Of a stretch of DNA of 64,000 bases, positions 19,836 through 27,846 are shown in pieces. The translations under genes and the position numbers were made by a program. Below the pieces are notes generated by a model. The model searched no databases and was not told the DNA's origin. It worked only from the letters and a program-made list of their open reading frames with translations. The stretch is taken from NCBI RefSeq assembly GCF_030704685.1, contig NZ_JAUZDX010000024.1, positions 24,025-88,024 of the forward strand, given 5' to 3'. The DNA is from Acidovorax sp. A1169 (GTDB taxonomy: Bacteria > Pseudomonadota > Gammaproteobacteria > Burkholderiales > Burkholderiaceae_C). Within the stretch, counting starts at the first letter, position 1. Each line of letters starts with the position of its first letter.

Positions 19836-20876
19836 ATGAAAATGTCCGCGATTCGGGTCCTTGTTGCTGGTGTCGTCGCTGCTGGTGCGTTCTCTCAAGC
19901 CATGGCGCAGCAGGAAGCCACCGGTGCAGGTGCCAGCTTTCCGGCGCCTCTGTATTCCAAGTGGGCGGCTGACTACAACAAGGCCACCAACATCAAGATC
20001 AACTACCAGTCGGTGGGTTCGGGTGCCGGTCTGCGCCAGATCGAAGCCAAGACGGTCGACTTCGGTGCCTCGGATGCGCCCCTGAAGGACGAAGACCTGG
20101 CCAAAAAGGGCCTGGTGCAGTTCCCCACCGTGATCGGTGGTGTGGTGCCGGTGGTCAACATCAAGGGTATCGCTCCCGGTCAGATCCGCCTGAGTGGCCA
20201 AGTGCTGGGTGACATCTACCTGGGCAAGATCACCAAGTGGAACGACGCCGCAATCAAGGCGCTGAACCCCAGTCTGGCCCTGCCAGATGCTGCCATTGCC
20301 CCCGTGCGCCGCGCCGATGGCTCGGGCACCAGCTTCATCTTCACGAACTACCTGAGCAAGGTGAATGCCGAGTGGAAGTCCAAGGTCGGTGAAGGCACGG
20401 CCGTGAACTGGCCTACGGGTGCCGGCGGCAAGGGCAACGAAGGCGTGGCCGCTTTTGTGGGCCGCCTGCCCAACTCCATCGGTTACGTGGAGTACGCGTA
20501 CGTCAAGCAGAACAAGATGACCTATGTGCAGATGCAGAACGCCGATGGCGCCTACGTCTCTCCTGATGACACGGCCTTCAAGGCCGCTGCTGCCGGCGCC
20601 GAATGGGCCAAGAGCTTCTACCAGATCCTGACCAACCAGCCTGGCAAGGATTCGTGGCCCATCACCGGCGCGACCTTCGTGCTGATGCAGAAATCGCAGG
20701 ACAAGCCTGCCCAGGCCACCACGGCACTCAAGTTTTTCGACTGGGCCTATGCCCAGGGCGACAAGACCGCTGCAGACCTGGACTATGTGCCCATGCCCGA
20801 CAGCGTGAAGGCCATCATCCTCAAGTCGTGGGGTGACATCAAGGACACCTCTGGCAAGGCGGTAGCTTTCAAGTAA
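19836..20876 (+). CDS. pstS: Phosphate ABC transporter, periplasmic phosphate-binding protein
   Basis: Captures inorganic phosphate in the periplasm for PstCAB. The ATG at 19836 has AAGAGG upstream; the product is 346 aa with a signal peptide cleaved near AMA-QQ (residue 24). Phosphate-binding signatures are GAGASFPAPLYSKW, VGSGAGLRQIE, FGASDAPL, RRADGSGTSFIFT and WPTGAGGKGNEGV. It is the first gene of the pstSCAB-phoU-phoBR run and sits directly behind a PhoB box. A hairpin after it probably lowers expression of the downstream channel genes. Confidence 0.97.
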   Translation: MKMSAIRVLVAGVVAAGAFSQAMAQQEATGAGASFPAPLYSKWAADYNKATNIKINYQSVGSGAGLRQIEAKTVDFGASDAPLKDEDLAKKGLVQFPTVIGGVVPVVNIKGIAPGQIRLSGQVLGDIYLGKITKWNDAAIKALNPSLALPDAAIAPVRRADGSGTSFIFTNYLSKVNAEWKSKVGEGTAVNWPTGAGGKGNEGVAAFVGRLPNSIGYVEYAYVKQNKMTYVQMQNADGAYVSPDDTAFKAAAAGAEWAKSFYQILTNQPGKDSWPITGATFVLMQKSQDKPAQATTALKFFDWAYAQGDKTAADLDYVPMPDSVKAIILKSWGDIKDTSGKAVAFK

Positions 20877-20884
20877 TCTCACGG

Positions 20885-20906
20885 GGCCGGCGACACGCCG
20901 GCCTTT
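20885..20906 (+). terminator. Intercistronic hairpin between pstS and pstC (partial terminator)
   Basis: GGCCGGCG (20885-20892), loop ACA, CGCCGGCC (20896-20903), then TTT. The stem is strong but the U-tract short, which suits partial termination or protection of the pstS message. Confidence 0.7.
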
Positions 20907-20939
20907 CGATTTCACTTCACTGAATCCAAGGCTACCAAC

Positions 20940-21968
20940 GTGTCCACTACGATGCCGGTCCGCGACAATCCGTCCCTTGAGACGGCCCCTCTGCGCACCA
21001 AAAACATGCCTCCACCTCCCTCCCGCCCCCTGATTTCCGGCATGCTGGCCGACCGGCTGTTCGGCTGGCTGGCGCGCGGCGCCGCCATCCTGACCCTGCT
21101 GCTGCTGGTCGGTATCCTGGGCTCCCTGGTCGTAGGCGCCTGGCCTTCCATTGCCAAGTACGGCCTGAGTTTCCTCACCAGCAGCGTATGGGATCCGGTT
21201 CAGGACGAGTACGGCGGCCTGGTCATGATCTATGGCACGGTGACCACGTCCATCATCGCCCTGGTCATTGCGGTGCCCGTCAGCTTCGGCATCGCACTGT
21301 TCCTGACCGAGCTGTCGCCAGCATGGCTCAAGCGCCCCCTGGGCACCGCCATCGAGCTGCTGGCGGCAGTGCCCTCCATCGTCTACGGCATGTGGGGCCT
21401 GATGGTGTTCGGCCCCATCCTCTCGACCTACGTGCAGCAGCCGCTTCAGGCGCTGTTCGCGGGCGTGCCCTACCTGGGTGCCTTCGTGTCGGGCCCCCCG
21501 GTGGGCATCGGCATCCTGTCGGCCGGCATCATCCTGGCCATCATGATCATTCCGTTCATCGCCTCGGTGATGCGCGACGTGTTCGAAGTCACGCCCGCCC
21601 TGCTCAAGGAGTCGGCCTACGGCCTGGGCTCCACGACCTGGGAAGTGATGTGGAAGGTCGTTCTGCCTTACACCAAGACCGGCGTGCTCGGCGGCATCAT
21701 GCTGGGCCTGGGCCGGGCGCTGGGTGAAACCATGGCCGTGACCTTCGTCATTGGCAACATGAACCAGCTGTCCTCGCTGTCGATGTTCGAGGCGGCCAAC
21801 AGCATCACTTCGGCGCTGGCCAACGAGTTCGCCGAAGCCGGCGAGGGCCTGCACCAGGCTTCGCTGATCTACCTGGGCCTGGTCCTGTTCTTCATCACCT
21901 TTGTGGTGCTGACGCTGTCCAAGATCCTGCTGTCACGCCTGCAAAAGAACGAAGGAGCTCGCACATGA
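20940..21968 (+). CDS. pstC: Phosphate ABC transporter permease PstC
   Basis: Inner-membrane channel subunit, 342 aa. After a ~45-residue polar, Pro-rich N-terminus there are about six membrane helices starting at ~47 (AAILTLLLLVGILGSL). The ABC-permease EAA loop is ESAYGLGSTTWEVMWKVVLP, followed by a glycine-rich segment. A GTG at 20940 gives the longest form, with AAGG a few bases upstream; an ATG at 20952 is an alternative start. It overlaps pstA by four bases (ATGA), so the two subunits are translationally coupled. Confidence 0.95.
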   Translation: MSTTMPVRDNPSLETAPLRTKNMPPPPSRPLISGMLADRLFGWLARGAAILTLLLLVGILGSLVVGAWPSIAKYGLSFLTSSVWDPVQDEYGGLVMIYGTVTTSIIALVIAVPVSFGIALFLTELSPAWLKRPLGTAIELLAAVPSIVYGMWGLMVFGPILSTYVQQPLQALFAGVPYLGAFVSGPPVGIGILSAGIILAIMIIPFIASVMRDVFEVTPALLKESAYGLGSTTWEVMWKVVLPYTKTGVLGGIMLGLGRALGETMAVTFVIGNMNQLSSLSMFEAANSITSALANEFAEAGEGLHQASLIYLGLVLFFITFVVLTLSKILLSRLQKNEGART

Positions 21969-22858
21969 GCACCAGCACAAGCACCTCGCAGCGCCTGATC
22001 TCGGCGGCCGAGCTCGACCAGCAGCGCCAGGCGCGCTACAACAGCCGTAAGCGCGTCAACCAGATCGCCCTCGTCCTGTCGCTCGCCGCCATGGCGTTCG
22101 GCGTGTTCTGGCTGGTCTGGATTTTGTGGGAAACCGTGCGCCTGGGCGTGGGGGGCCTGAACATCGCCCTGTTCACCCAGATGACGCCACCGCCGAACGA
22201 AGCGGGCGGCATTTCCAATGCCATCTACGGCTCGTTCGTGATGGTGGTGCTGGCCACTTTCGTGGGCACGCCCATCGGCATCATGGCCGGAATCTACCTG
22301 GCCGAGTACGAGACCAAGAGCCTGCTGGCTTCGGTCACGCGCTTCGTCAACGACATCCTGCTGTCGGCACCCAGCATCGTCATCGGCCTGTTCGTGTATG
22401 CCGTGGTGGTGGCGCGCTTCAAGAGCTTCTCGGCCTACGCCGGCATCCTGGCGCTGGCGCTGATCGTGATCCCGGTGGTCATCCGCACCACCGAGAACAT
22501 GCTCATCCTGGTGCCTGCCAGCCTGCGCGAGGCCGCCTACGCCCTGGGCACGCCCAAGTGGAAGGTGATCCTGATGGTGACGCTGCGCGCTGCCCGCGCC
22601 GGTGTGATCACCGGTGTGCTGCTGGCCGTGGCCCGCATCGCCGGTGAAACCGCCCCGCTGCTGTTCACCGCGCTGAACAACCAGTTCTGGAACGGCGACC
22701 TGGCCAAGCCCATGGCCAGCCTGCCGGTGACCATCTTCAAGTTCGCCATGAGCCCCTACGAGAACTGGCAGCAACTGGCCTGGGCCGGCGTCTTCCTGAT
22801 CACCGTCGCAGTTCTCGGCCTGAACATCCTGGCGCGGGTCCTGACCCGCCAAAAGTAA
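21965..22858 (+). CDS. pstA: Phosphate ABC transporter permease PstA
   Basis: Second channel subunit, 297 aa, with about six membrane helices beginning at ~38 (IALVLSLAAMAFGVFWLVWIL). The coupling loop is EAAYALGTPKWKVILMVTLR, and ARIAGETAPLLFTAL follows it, typical of PstA. The start codon is inside the pstC stop (ATGA). The gap to pstB is 26 bp with AAGAAAGA just upstream of the pstB start. Confidence 0.96.
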   Translation: MSTSTSTSQRLISAAELDQQRQARYNSRKRVNQIALVLSLAAMAFGVFWLVWILWETVRLGVGGLNIALFTQMTPPPNEAGGISNAIYGSFVMVVLATFVGTPIGIMAGIYLAEYETKSLLASVTRFVNDILLSAPSIVIGLFVYAVVVARFKSFSAYAGILALALIVIPVVIRTTENMLILVPASLREAAYALGTPKWKVILMVTLRAARAGVITGVLLAVARIAGETAPLLFTALNNQFWNGDLAKPMASLPVTIFKFAMSPYENWQQLAWAGVFLITVAVLGLNILARVLTRQK

Positions 22859-22884
22859 GCCCCAGCAGCAAGAAAGACACCCTC

Positions 22885-23670
22885 ATGTCCGCTATTCTCA
22901 AGAACGACGCGCCCAACAAGTCCAAGATCACGGTGCGCGACCTGAACTTCTACTACGGCAAGTTCCATGCCCTGAAGGCTATCAACCTCGACATCCCTGA
23001 GCATAAGGTCACGGCCTTCATCGGCCCCTCGGGCTGTGGCAAATCCACGCTGCTGCGCACCTTCAACCGCATGTTCGAGCTGTACCCCGAGCAGCGCGCT
23101 GAAGGCCAGATCGTGCTGGACGGCGAGAACCTGCTCAAGAGCAAGCAGGACGTGGCCCTGGTGCGCGCCAAGGTCGGTATGGTGTTCCAGAAGCCCACGC
23201 CGTTCCCGATGTCGATCTACGACAACATCGCCTTCGGCGTGAAGCTCTTCGAGAGCCTGAACGCCACCGACATGGACGACCGTGTGGAATGGGCGCTGCG
23301 CAAGGCCGCGCTGTGGAACGAGGTCAAGGACAAGCTCAACCAGAGCGGTTCCAGCCTCTCGGGCGGGCAGCAGCAGCGCCTGTGCATTGCCCGCGGCATT
23401 GCCATCAAGCCCGAAGTGCTGCTGCTGGACGAGCCCTGCTCGGCACTGGACCCGATCTCCACGGCCAAGGTGGAAGAGCTGATCGCCGAGCTCAAGAACG
23501 ACTACACCGTGGTCATCGTGACCCACAACATGCAGCAGGCCGCGCGCTGCAGCGACTACACCGCCTACATGTACCTGGGCGACCTGGTCGAGTTCGGCGA
23601 GACGGAACAGATGTTCTTCAAGCCGCAGCGCAAGGAAACCGAAGACTACATTACCGGCCGTTTCGGCTAA
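22885..23670 (+). CDS. pstB: Phosphate ABC transporter ATP-binding protein PstB
   Basis: ATPase that powers PstCA, 261 aa. Walker A is GPSGCGKST (~42-50), the signature motif is LSGGQQQR, Walker B is VLLLDEPCSALDP, and the switch histidine lies in VIVTHNMQQAAR. The C-terminal QRKETEDYITGRFG is the usual PstB ending. It is followed by phoU at 10 bp. Confidence 0.97.
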   Translation: MSAILKNDAPNKSKITVRDLNFYYGKFHALKAINLDIPEHKVTAFIGPSGCGKSTLLRTFNRMFELYPEQRAEGQIVLDGENLLKSKQDVALVRAKVGMVFQKPTPFPMSIYDNIAFGVKLFESLNATDMDDRVEWALRKAALWNEVKDKLNQSGSSLSGGQQQRLCIARGIAIKPEVLLLDEPCSALDPISTAKVEELIAELKNDYTVVIVTHNMQQAARCSDYTAYMYLGDLVEFGETEQMFFKPQRKETEDYITGRFG

Positions 23671-23680
23671 GGAGACAGCA

Positions 23681-24382
23681 ATGCCCGACAAGCACCTTTC
23701 GTCGCAGTTCGACTCCGAACTCAACAGCGTCTCCGCCCGCGTCATGGAAATGGGCGGTCTCGTGGAGTCGCAGATCCGCCAGGCCGTGTACGCCCTGTCG
23801 CAGTTCAGCCTGGAGGCCGTGGAACAGGTCGCCGCCATCGAAGTGCGCGTGAACTCCATGGAGGTGGAGATCGATCAGGAGCTGTCCTCCATCATCGCGC
23901 GCCGTCAGCCGACGGCGCGCGACCTGCGCCTGTTGATCGCGTTTTCCAAGGCTACGGCCAACCTCGAACGCATGGGCGATGAGGCCAACAAGATGGCGCG
24001 CATGGTGCGCTCCATCATCGAGAGCGGCGCCGCGCGCTCGCTGCCGTCGAGCGACCTGCGTGTGGCGGCCGAGCTGGCCTCGGGCCTGCTGCGCAAGGCG
24101 CTGGATGCGTTTGCCCGTCTGGACACCAAGATGGCTGTCGATATCCTCAAGGAGGATGATCTGATCGACAAGGAGTTCGATGGCTTCGTGCGCAAGCTGG
24201 TCACCTACATGATGGAAGACCCCCGCACCATCTCCCCGAGCCTGGACCTTTTGTTCCTGGCCAAGGCCATCGAGCGCATCGGCGACCATTCGAAGAATGT
24301 GGCCGAACTCATCATCTACTTGGTCAAGGGCAAGGACGTGCGCCACACGGCCCTCGATGAGATCGAATCGGCCGTACTGTAG
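23681..24382 (+). CDS. phoU: Phosphate signalling protein PhoU
   Basis: Cytoplasmic helical-bundle protein of 233 aa that links the Pst transporter to PhoR and keeps PhoR in its inhibiting state when phosphate is plentiful. The repeated PhoU metal-binding motifs are both recognisable: FSKATANLERMGDEANKMARM in the first half and LFLAKAIERIGDHSKNVAELIIYL in the second. The ATG at 23681 follows GGAGA. It is ten bases after pstB and 15 before phoB. Confidence 0.96.
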   Translation: MPDKHLSSQFDSELNSVSARVMEMGGLVESQIRQAVYALSQFSLEAVEQVAAIEVRVNSMEVEIDQELSSIIARRQPTARDLRLLIAFSKATANLERMGDEANKMARMVRSIIESGAARSLPSSDLRVAAELASGLLRKALDAFARLDTKMAVDILKEDDLIDKEFDGFVRKLVTYMMEDPRTISPSLDLLFLAKAIERIGDHSKNVAELIIYLVKGKDVRHTALDEIESAVL

Positions 24383-24397
24383 GCCCATGAACGCTGT

Positions 24398-25114
24398 ATG
24401 AGAAAGCTACCCCGTGTTCTGATCGTCGAAGACGAACCTGCGATCGCCGAGCTGATCGCGGTCAACCTGCGGCACAACGGATTCCAGCCCTTCTGGGCCG
24501 AAGATGGCGAGTCGGCCCAGCGCGAGCTCGATGCCGTGCTGCCCGACGTCATCCTGCTCGACTGGATGCTGCCTGGCCAGAGTGGCCTGTCGCTGGCGCG
24601 CAAGTGGCGTGCCGATGCGCGCACCAAGCCCATCCCCATCCTCATGCTCACGGCCCGCGGCGACGAGCCGGACAAGGTGGCGGGCCTGGACGCCGGTGCC
24701 GACGACTACATCACCAAGCCGTTCTCCACGCAGGAACTGCTGGCGCGCATCCGTGCCGTGCTGCGCCGCCGCGCGCCCGAGCAGGTCAGCGACAGCGTGA
24801 CCATCGGCGAATTGGCGCTGGATGCGGGCACCTACCGGGTAACGTTTCAGGGCCAACAGCTCAAGGTCGGCCCCACCGAGTTCAAGTTGCTGCATTACCT
24901 CATGAAGCATGCCGAGCGCGTTCACAGCCGCTCGCAGCTGCTGGACAAGGTCTGGGGCGACCATGTCTTCATCGAAGAGCGTACAGTGGACGTGCACGTC
25001 AAGCGCCTGCGCGAAGCGCTGGGCGCCGCATCGGTGATGGTGGAAACGGTGCGCGGTGCCGGCTACCGGCTCACGGCGCAATCGCAACCCCAGGTGCAGC
25101 AGCTGCAAGCCTGA
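24398..25114 (+). CDS. phoB: Phosphate regulon response regulator PhoB
   Basis: OmpR-type transcription factor, 238 aa. The receiver domain covers ~1-125, with acidic pocket E11/D12, phosphoacceptor D55 (ILLDWMLPG) and conserved lysine in ADDYITKPF. The winged-helix domain covers ~135-230 (TEFKLLHYLMKHAERVHSR, the recognition region RTVDVHVKRLREAL). When phosphorylated by PhoR it binds PhoB boxes, four of which are visible upstream in this window. It lies in the same transcription unit as pst-phoU, unlike E. coli, where phoBR is elsewhere. Confidence 0.97.
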   Translation: MRKLPRVLIVEDEPAIAELIAVNLRHNGFQPFWAEDGESAQRELDAVLPDVILLDWMLPGQSGLSLARKWRADARTKPIPILMLTARGDEPDKVAGLDAGADDYITKPFSTQELLARIRAVLRRRAPEQVSDSVTIGELALDAGTYRVTFQGQQLKVGPTEFKLLHYLMKHAERVHSRSQLLDKVWGDHVFIEERTVDVHVKRLREALGAASVMVETVRGAGYRLTAQSQPQVQQLQA

Positions 25115-25122
25115 CGGGTCAC

Positions 25123-25150
25123 AGGGCGCCACGGTGGCGCCCTCGGTTTT
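25123..25150 (+). repeat. Intercistronic palindrome between phoB and phoR
   Basis: AGGGCGCCAC (25123-25132) and GTGGCGCCCT (25134-25143) are perfect inverted copies around one base, followed by CGGTTTT. The hairpin may attenuate phoR relative to phoB. Confidence 0.7.
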
Positions 25151-25172
25151 CTGAGAAGGCTTTGCAATCCGC

Positions 25173-26525
25173 ATGCTCTGGCGATTCACGTATTTTCTGC
25201 TCTGGCAAATCGCCGGTGGCGGACTCGGTTGGTGGCAGGGTGGTCCCTGGGGGGCGGCCCTGGGAGCAGCGATAGCGGCCTGGGCCTGGTTCGTGTGGGA
25301 CCTGCTGCGCGGCGCGCGCGTGCTGCACTGGCTGCGCACGGGCGACCTGTCGAACGCGCCGGTCATGCGCGGCATGTGGGGCGAGGCAGCCGACCGGTCG
25401 CGGCGCCTGCTGCGCCTGCAGGCCCAGGAGGTGCAGAGCAGCCAGAACCGCCTGCAGGAGATACTGGCCGCGCTGCAGGCCACGCCCAACGGTGTGGTGC
25501 TGCTGGATGCGCAGGGCCACATCGAGTGGTGCAACCAGATGGCGGCCAGCCAGTTCGGCTTCGACGCGCAGCGCGATGTCATGCAGTCGATCGGCAACCT
25601 GGTGCGCGATCCCGATTTCACCGCCTACTACACCACCCAGGATTTCACGCACGATGTGGTGCTGGAAGGGCGCTTCAGCACCTCGTCGCGCCCGGTGCGC
25701 ATCTCGGTGCAGCTGCACCCCTATGGCGACGGCCGCACGCTGCTGCTGTCGCGCGATGTGACGGCGCTGGAGCAGGCCGAGGCCATGCGCCGTGACTTCG
25801 TGGCCAACGTTTCGCACGAGATCCGCACGCCGCTCACGGTGCTCATGGGTTTTGTCGAGACGCTGCAGACCCTGCCGCTGGCGCAGGACGAGCGCGCCCG
25901 CTACCTGGGCATGATGTCCCAGCAGGCCGCACGCATGCAGAGCGTGGTGCAGGACCTGCTCACGCTGTCCCGGCTGGAGGGCAGCCCGCCGCCCGGCATG
26001 GCCGAGTGGATGCCCGTGCAGGGCCTGGTGCAGCGCTGCGAAGAGGAAAGCCGTGCCCTGTCGGCCCTGCTCACGCAGACCCAGCAGCGCCACCACACGC
26101 TCATCTTCCCATCGGCGCAGGAGCTGCGGGCCCAGGGAGATATCGCCGGTGTGCCGGCGGAACTGCAGAGCGCGCTGTCCAACATCATCAACAACGCCGT
26201 GCGCTACACGCCTGCAGGCGGCACGATCACGGTGAGCTGGGTGCGCAAGGACGATGGCTCGGCCGCGTTCTCGGTCAAGGACACGGGCCCGGGCATCGCG
26301 CCCGAGCACATTCCGCGGCTGACCGAGCGCTTTTACCGGGTGGACCGCAGCCGCTCGCGCGAAACCGGTGGCACGGGCCTGGGCCTGGCCATCGTCAAGC
26401 ATGTGCTGCAGCGCCATGGCGCTACGCTGAGCATCCAGAGTGCCCTGGGCAAGGGCTCGACCTTCTGCGTCACCTTTCCGGTCAGCCGGCTGCGCGCGCC
26501 AGTGCCGCAGGCGCTGGCCGCCTGA
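25173..26525 (+). CDS. phoR: Phosphate regulon sensor histidine kinase PhoR
   Basis: Membrane histidine kinase, 450 aa. Two short N-terminal helices (~4-45) bracket a very small outside loop, as in PhoR. A PAS domain covers ~95-200 (ATPNGVVLLDAQGHIEWCN). The HisKA domain has His215 in FVANVSHEIRTPL. The ATPase domain has NIINNAVRYTPAGG, DTGPGIAPEHIPRLTERFYR and GTGLGLAIVKH. It starts 58 bp after phoB. Its 3' end overlaps the convergent MATE gene by 44 bp. Confidence 0.96.
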   Translation: MLWRFTYFLLWQIAGGGLGWWQGGPWGAALGAAIAAWAWFVWDLLRGARVLHWLRTGDLSNAPVMRGMWGEAADRSRRLLRLQAQEVQSSQNRLQEILAALQATPNGVVLLDAQGHIEWCNQMAASQFGFDAQRDVMQSIGNLVRDPDFTAYYTTQDFTHDVVLEGRFSTSSRPVRISVQLHPYGDGRTLLLSRDVTALEQAEAMRRDFVANVSHEIRTPLTVLMGFVETLQTLPLAQDERARYLGMMSQQAARMQSVVQDLLTLSRLEGSPPPGMAEWMPVQGLVQRCEEESRALSALLTQTQQRHHTLIFPSAQELRAQGDIAGVPAELQSALSNIINNAVRYTPAGGTITVSWVRKDDGSAAFSVKDTGPGIAPEHIPRLTERFYRVDRSRSRETGGTGLGLAIVKHVLQRHGATLSIQSALGKGSTFCVTFPVSRLRAPVPQALAA

Positions 26526-27846
26526 TCGCGCGCCAGAGCATGGCGGCGAACAGGGCGGCCGTCACGGCCAGGGCTGCGGCGCTGGCGGCCCAGAAGGTGG
26601 CCGGCGTGGCCACCGCGCTCCAGGGCCCCAGGCCCTGGTAGGCCAGCAGGTAGCCGCCGCCCAGGCCGGCGCCCCACAGCAGCGTGCAGTACACCACCAG
26701 CGGCGCCACCGTGATACGGTAGCAGCGCAGCACGAACACGCACAGGGTCTGCAGCGCGTCGGCCACATGGTAGGCGGCCACCCAGGCCAGCAGCCCGCCC
26801 GTCACCGCCACCACCTGCGCGTTTGATGAGTACAGCGCACCCAGGTGGTTGCGCGCCAGGAACATCAGGGCAGCCAGGCCCAGGCCGATGGCGCAGGCCA
26901 GGCGCACGCCCAGCAGTGCCACCTGGCGTGCGCGCTGCGGCTCGCCTGCGCCCAGCCAGTAGCTCACGCGCGCACTGGTGGCAATGGACAGCGACAGCGG
27001 CACCATGTACAGCACGGCTGCGAGGTTGGACGCGATCTGGTGCGCGGCCGAGGCCACCGTGCCCTGGCGCGCGATGAACAGGGCCATCAGCGTGAACGAG
27101 GTCACCTCCACCATCACCGCCAGGCCCGCCGGCACGCCCAGGCGTGCAAAGCCGGCGATGGTGGGCCAGTGCGGGCGCTCCAGCGGCTTCCAAAGGGCCA
27201 GCGGCTGGTACAGCGACTGGGTGCGCAGCAGCCAGACCGCCAGCGCGAGCATGCTGCAGTTGACCACCAGCGTGGCCCAGGCGCAGCCCACGGCGCCCTG
27301 CGCGGGCAGGCCCGCGCCGCCAAAGGTGAACCAGATGGACAGCGGCACCTTGATGAACAGCGAGCCCACCTGCAGCCAGGTGACCAGCTGCGGGCGCCCG
27401 AGGGCCTGGTTGAGCGTGCTGTAGATGCGAAACAGCAGGGCTGGCGGCAGTGCCAGCGCGAGCACGGCCAGGTAATTTTCGACCTCGTTGCGCAGCGCAT
27501 CGGGCACCTCGGTCCAGCGCAGCACGGCGCCGGGCGAGAGCAGCACCGCCATGCCCAGGGCGCTGGCCACGGCACACAGGTACAGCGACTGGCGCAGCGA
27601 GGCGCCCAGCTGTTGCCGGTGCCCTGCGCCGCGCTGCTCGGCCCATACCGGCAGCAGGGCGCTGAGCACCCCGATCAGCGCCACGTAGACGCTGATGAAG
27701 ATGGCCGAGCCCACCGACAGCGCGGCCAGCGAGGCCTCGCTGTAGCGGCCCGCGACGATGGTGTCGGCGACGCCGAAGGCCATGACGGCCAGTTGCCCGG
27801 CCAGCACCGTCACGGCGTGGCGGGAAATGGTCGACAGCTCGCGCAT
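26482..27846 (-). CDS. MATE-family multidrug/metabolite exporter
   Basis: Cation-coupled inner-membrane exporter of the MatE/NorM type, 454 aa with about twelve predicted helices. Family features are AVMAFGVADTIVAGRYSEASLAALSVG near residue 20 and the repeat-half counterpart MVEVTSFTLMALFIARQG near 240. The true start is the ATG at 27846. The open frame continues far upstream only because the neighbouring gene's alternative frame is also open. The ATG shares one base with the stop of the ArnT-like gene (TGATG), so the two are translationally coupled. The last 14 codons lie antisense to the phoR end. The substrate is unknown. Confidence 0.88.
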   Translation of the reverse strand: MRELSTISRHAVTVLAGQLAVMAFGVADTIVAGRYSEASLAALSVGSAIFISVYVALIGVLSALLPVWAEQRGAGHRQQLGASLRQSLYLCAVASALGMAVLLSPGAVLRWTEVPDALRNEVENYLAVLALALPPALLFRIYSTLNQALGRPQLVTWLQVGSLFIKVPLSIWFTFGGAGLPAQGAVGCAWATLVVNCSMLALAVWLLRTQSLYQPLALWKPLERPHWPTIAGFARLGVPAGLAVMVEVTSFTLMALFIARQGTVASAAHQIASNLAAVLYMVPLSLSIATSARVSYWLGAGEPQRARQVALLGVRLACAIGLGLAALMFLARNHLGALYSSNAQVVAVTGGLLAWVAAYHVADALQTLCVFVLRCYRITVAPLVVYCTLLWGAGLGGGYLLAYQGLGPWSAVATPATFWAASAAALAVTAALFAAMLWRAIRRPAPAALARAAG

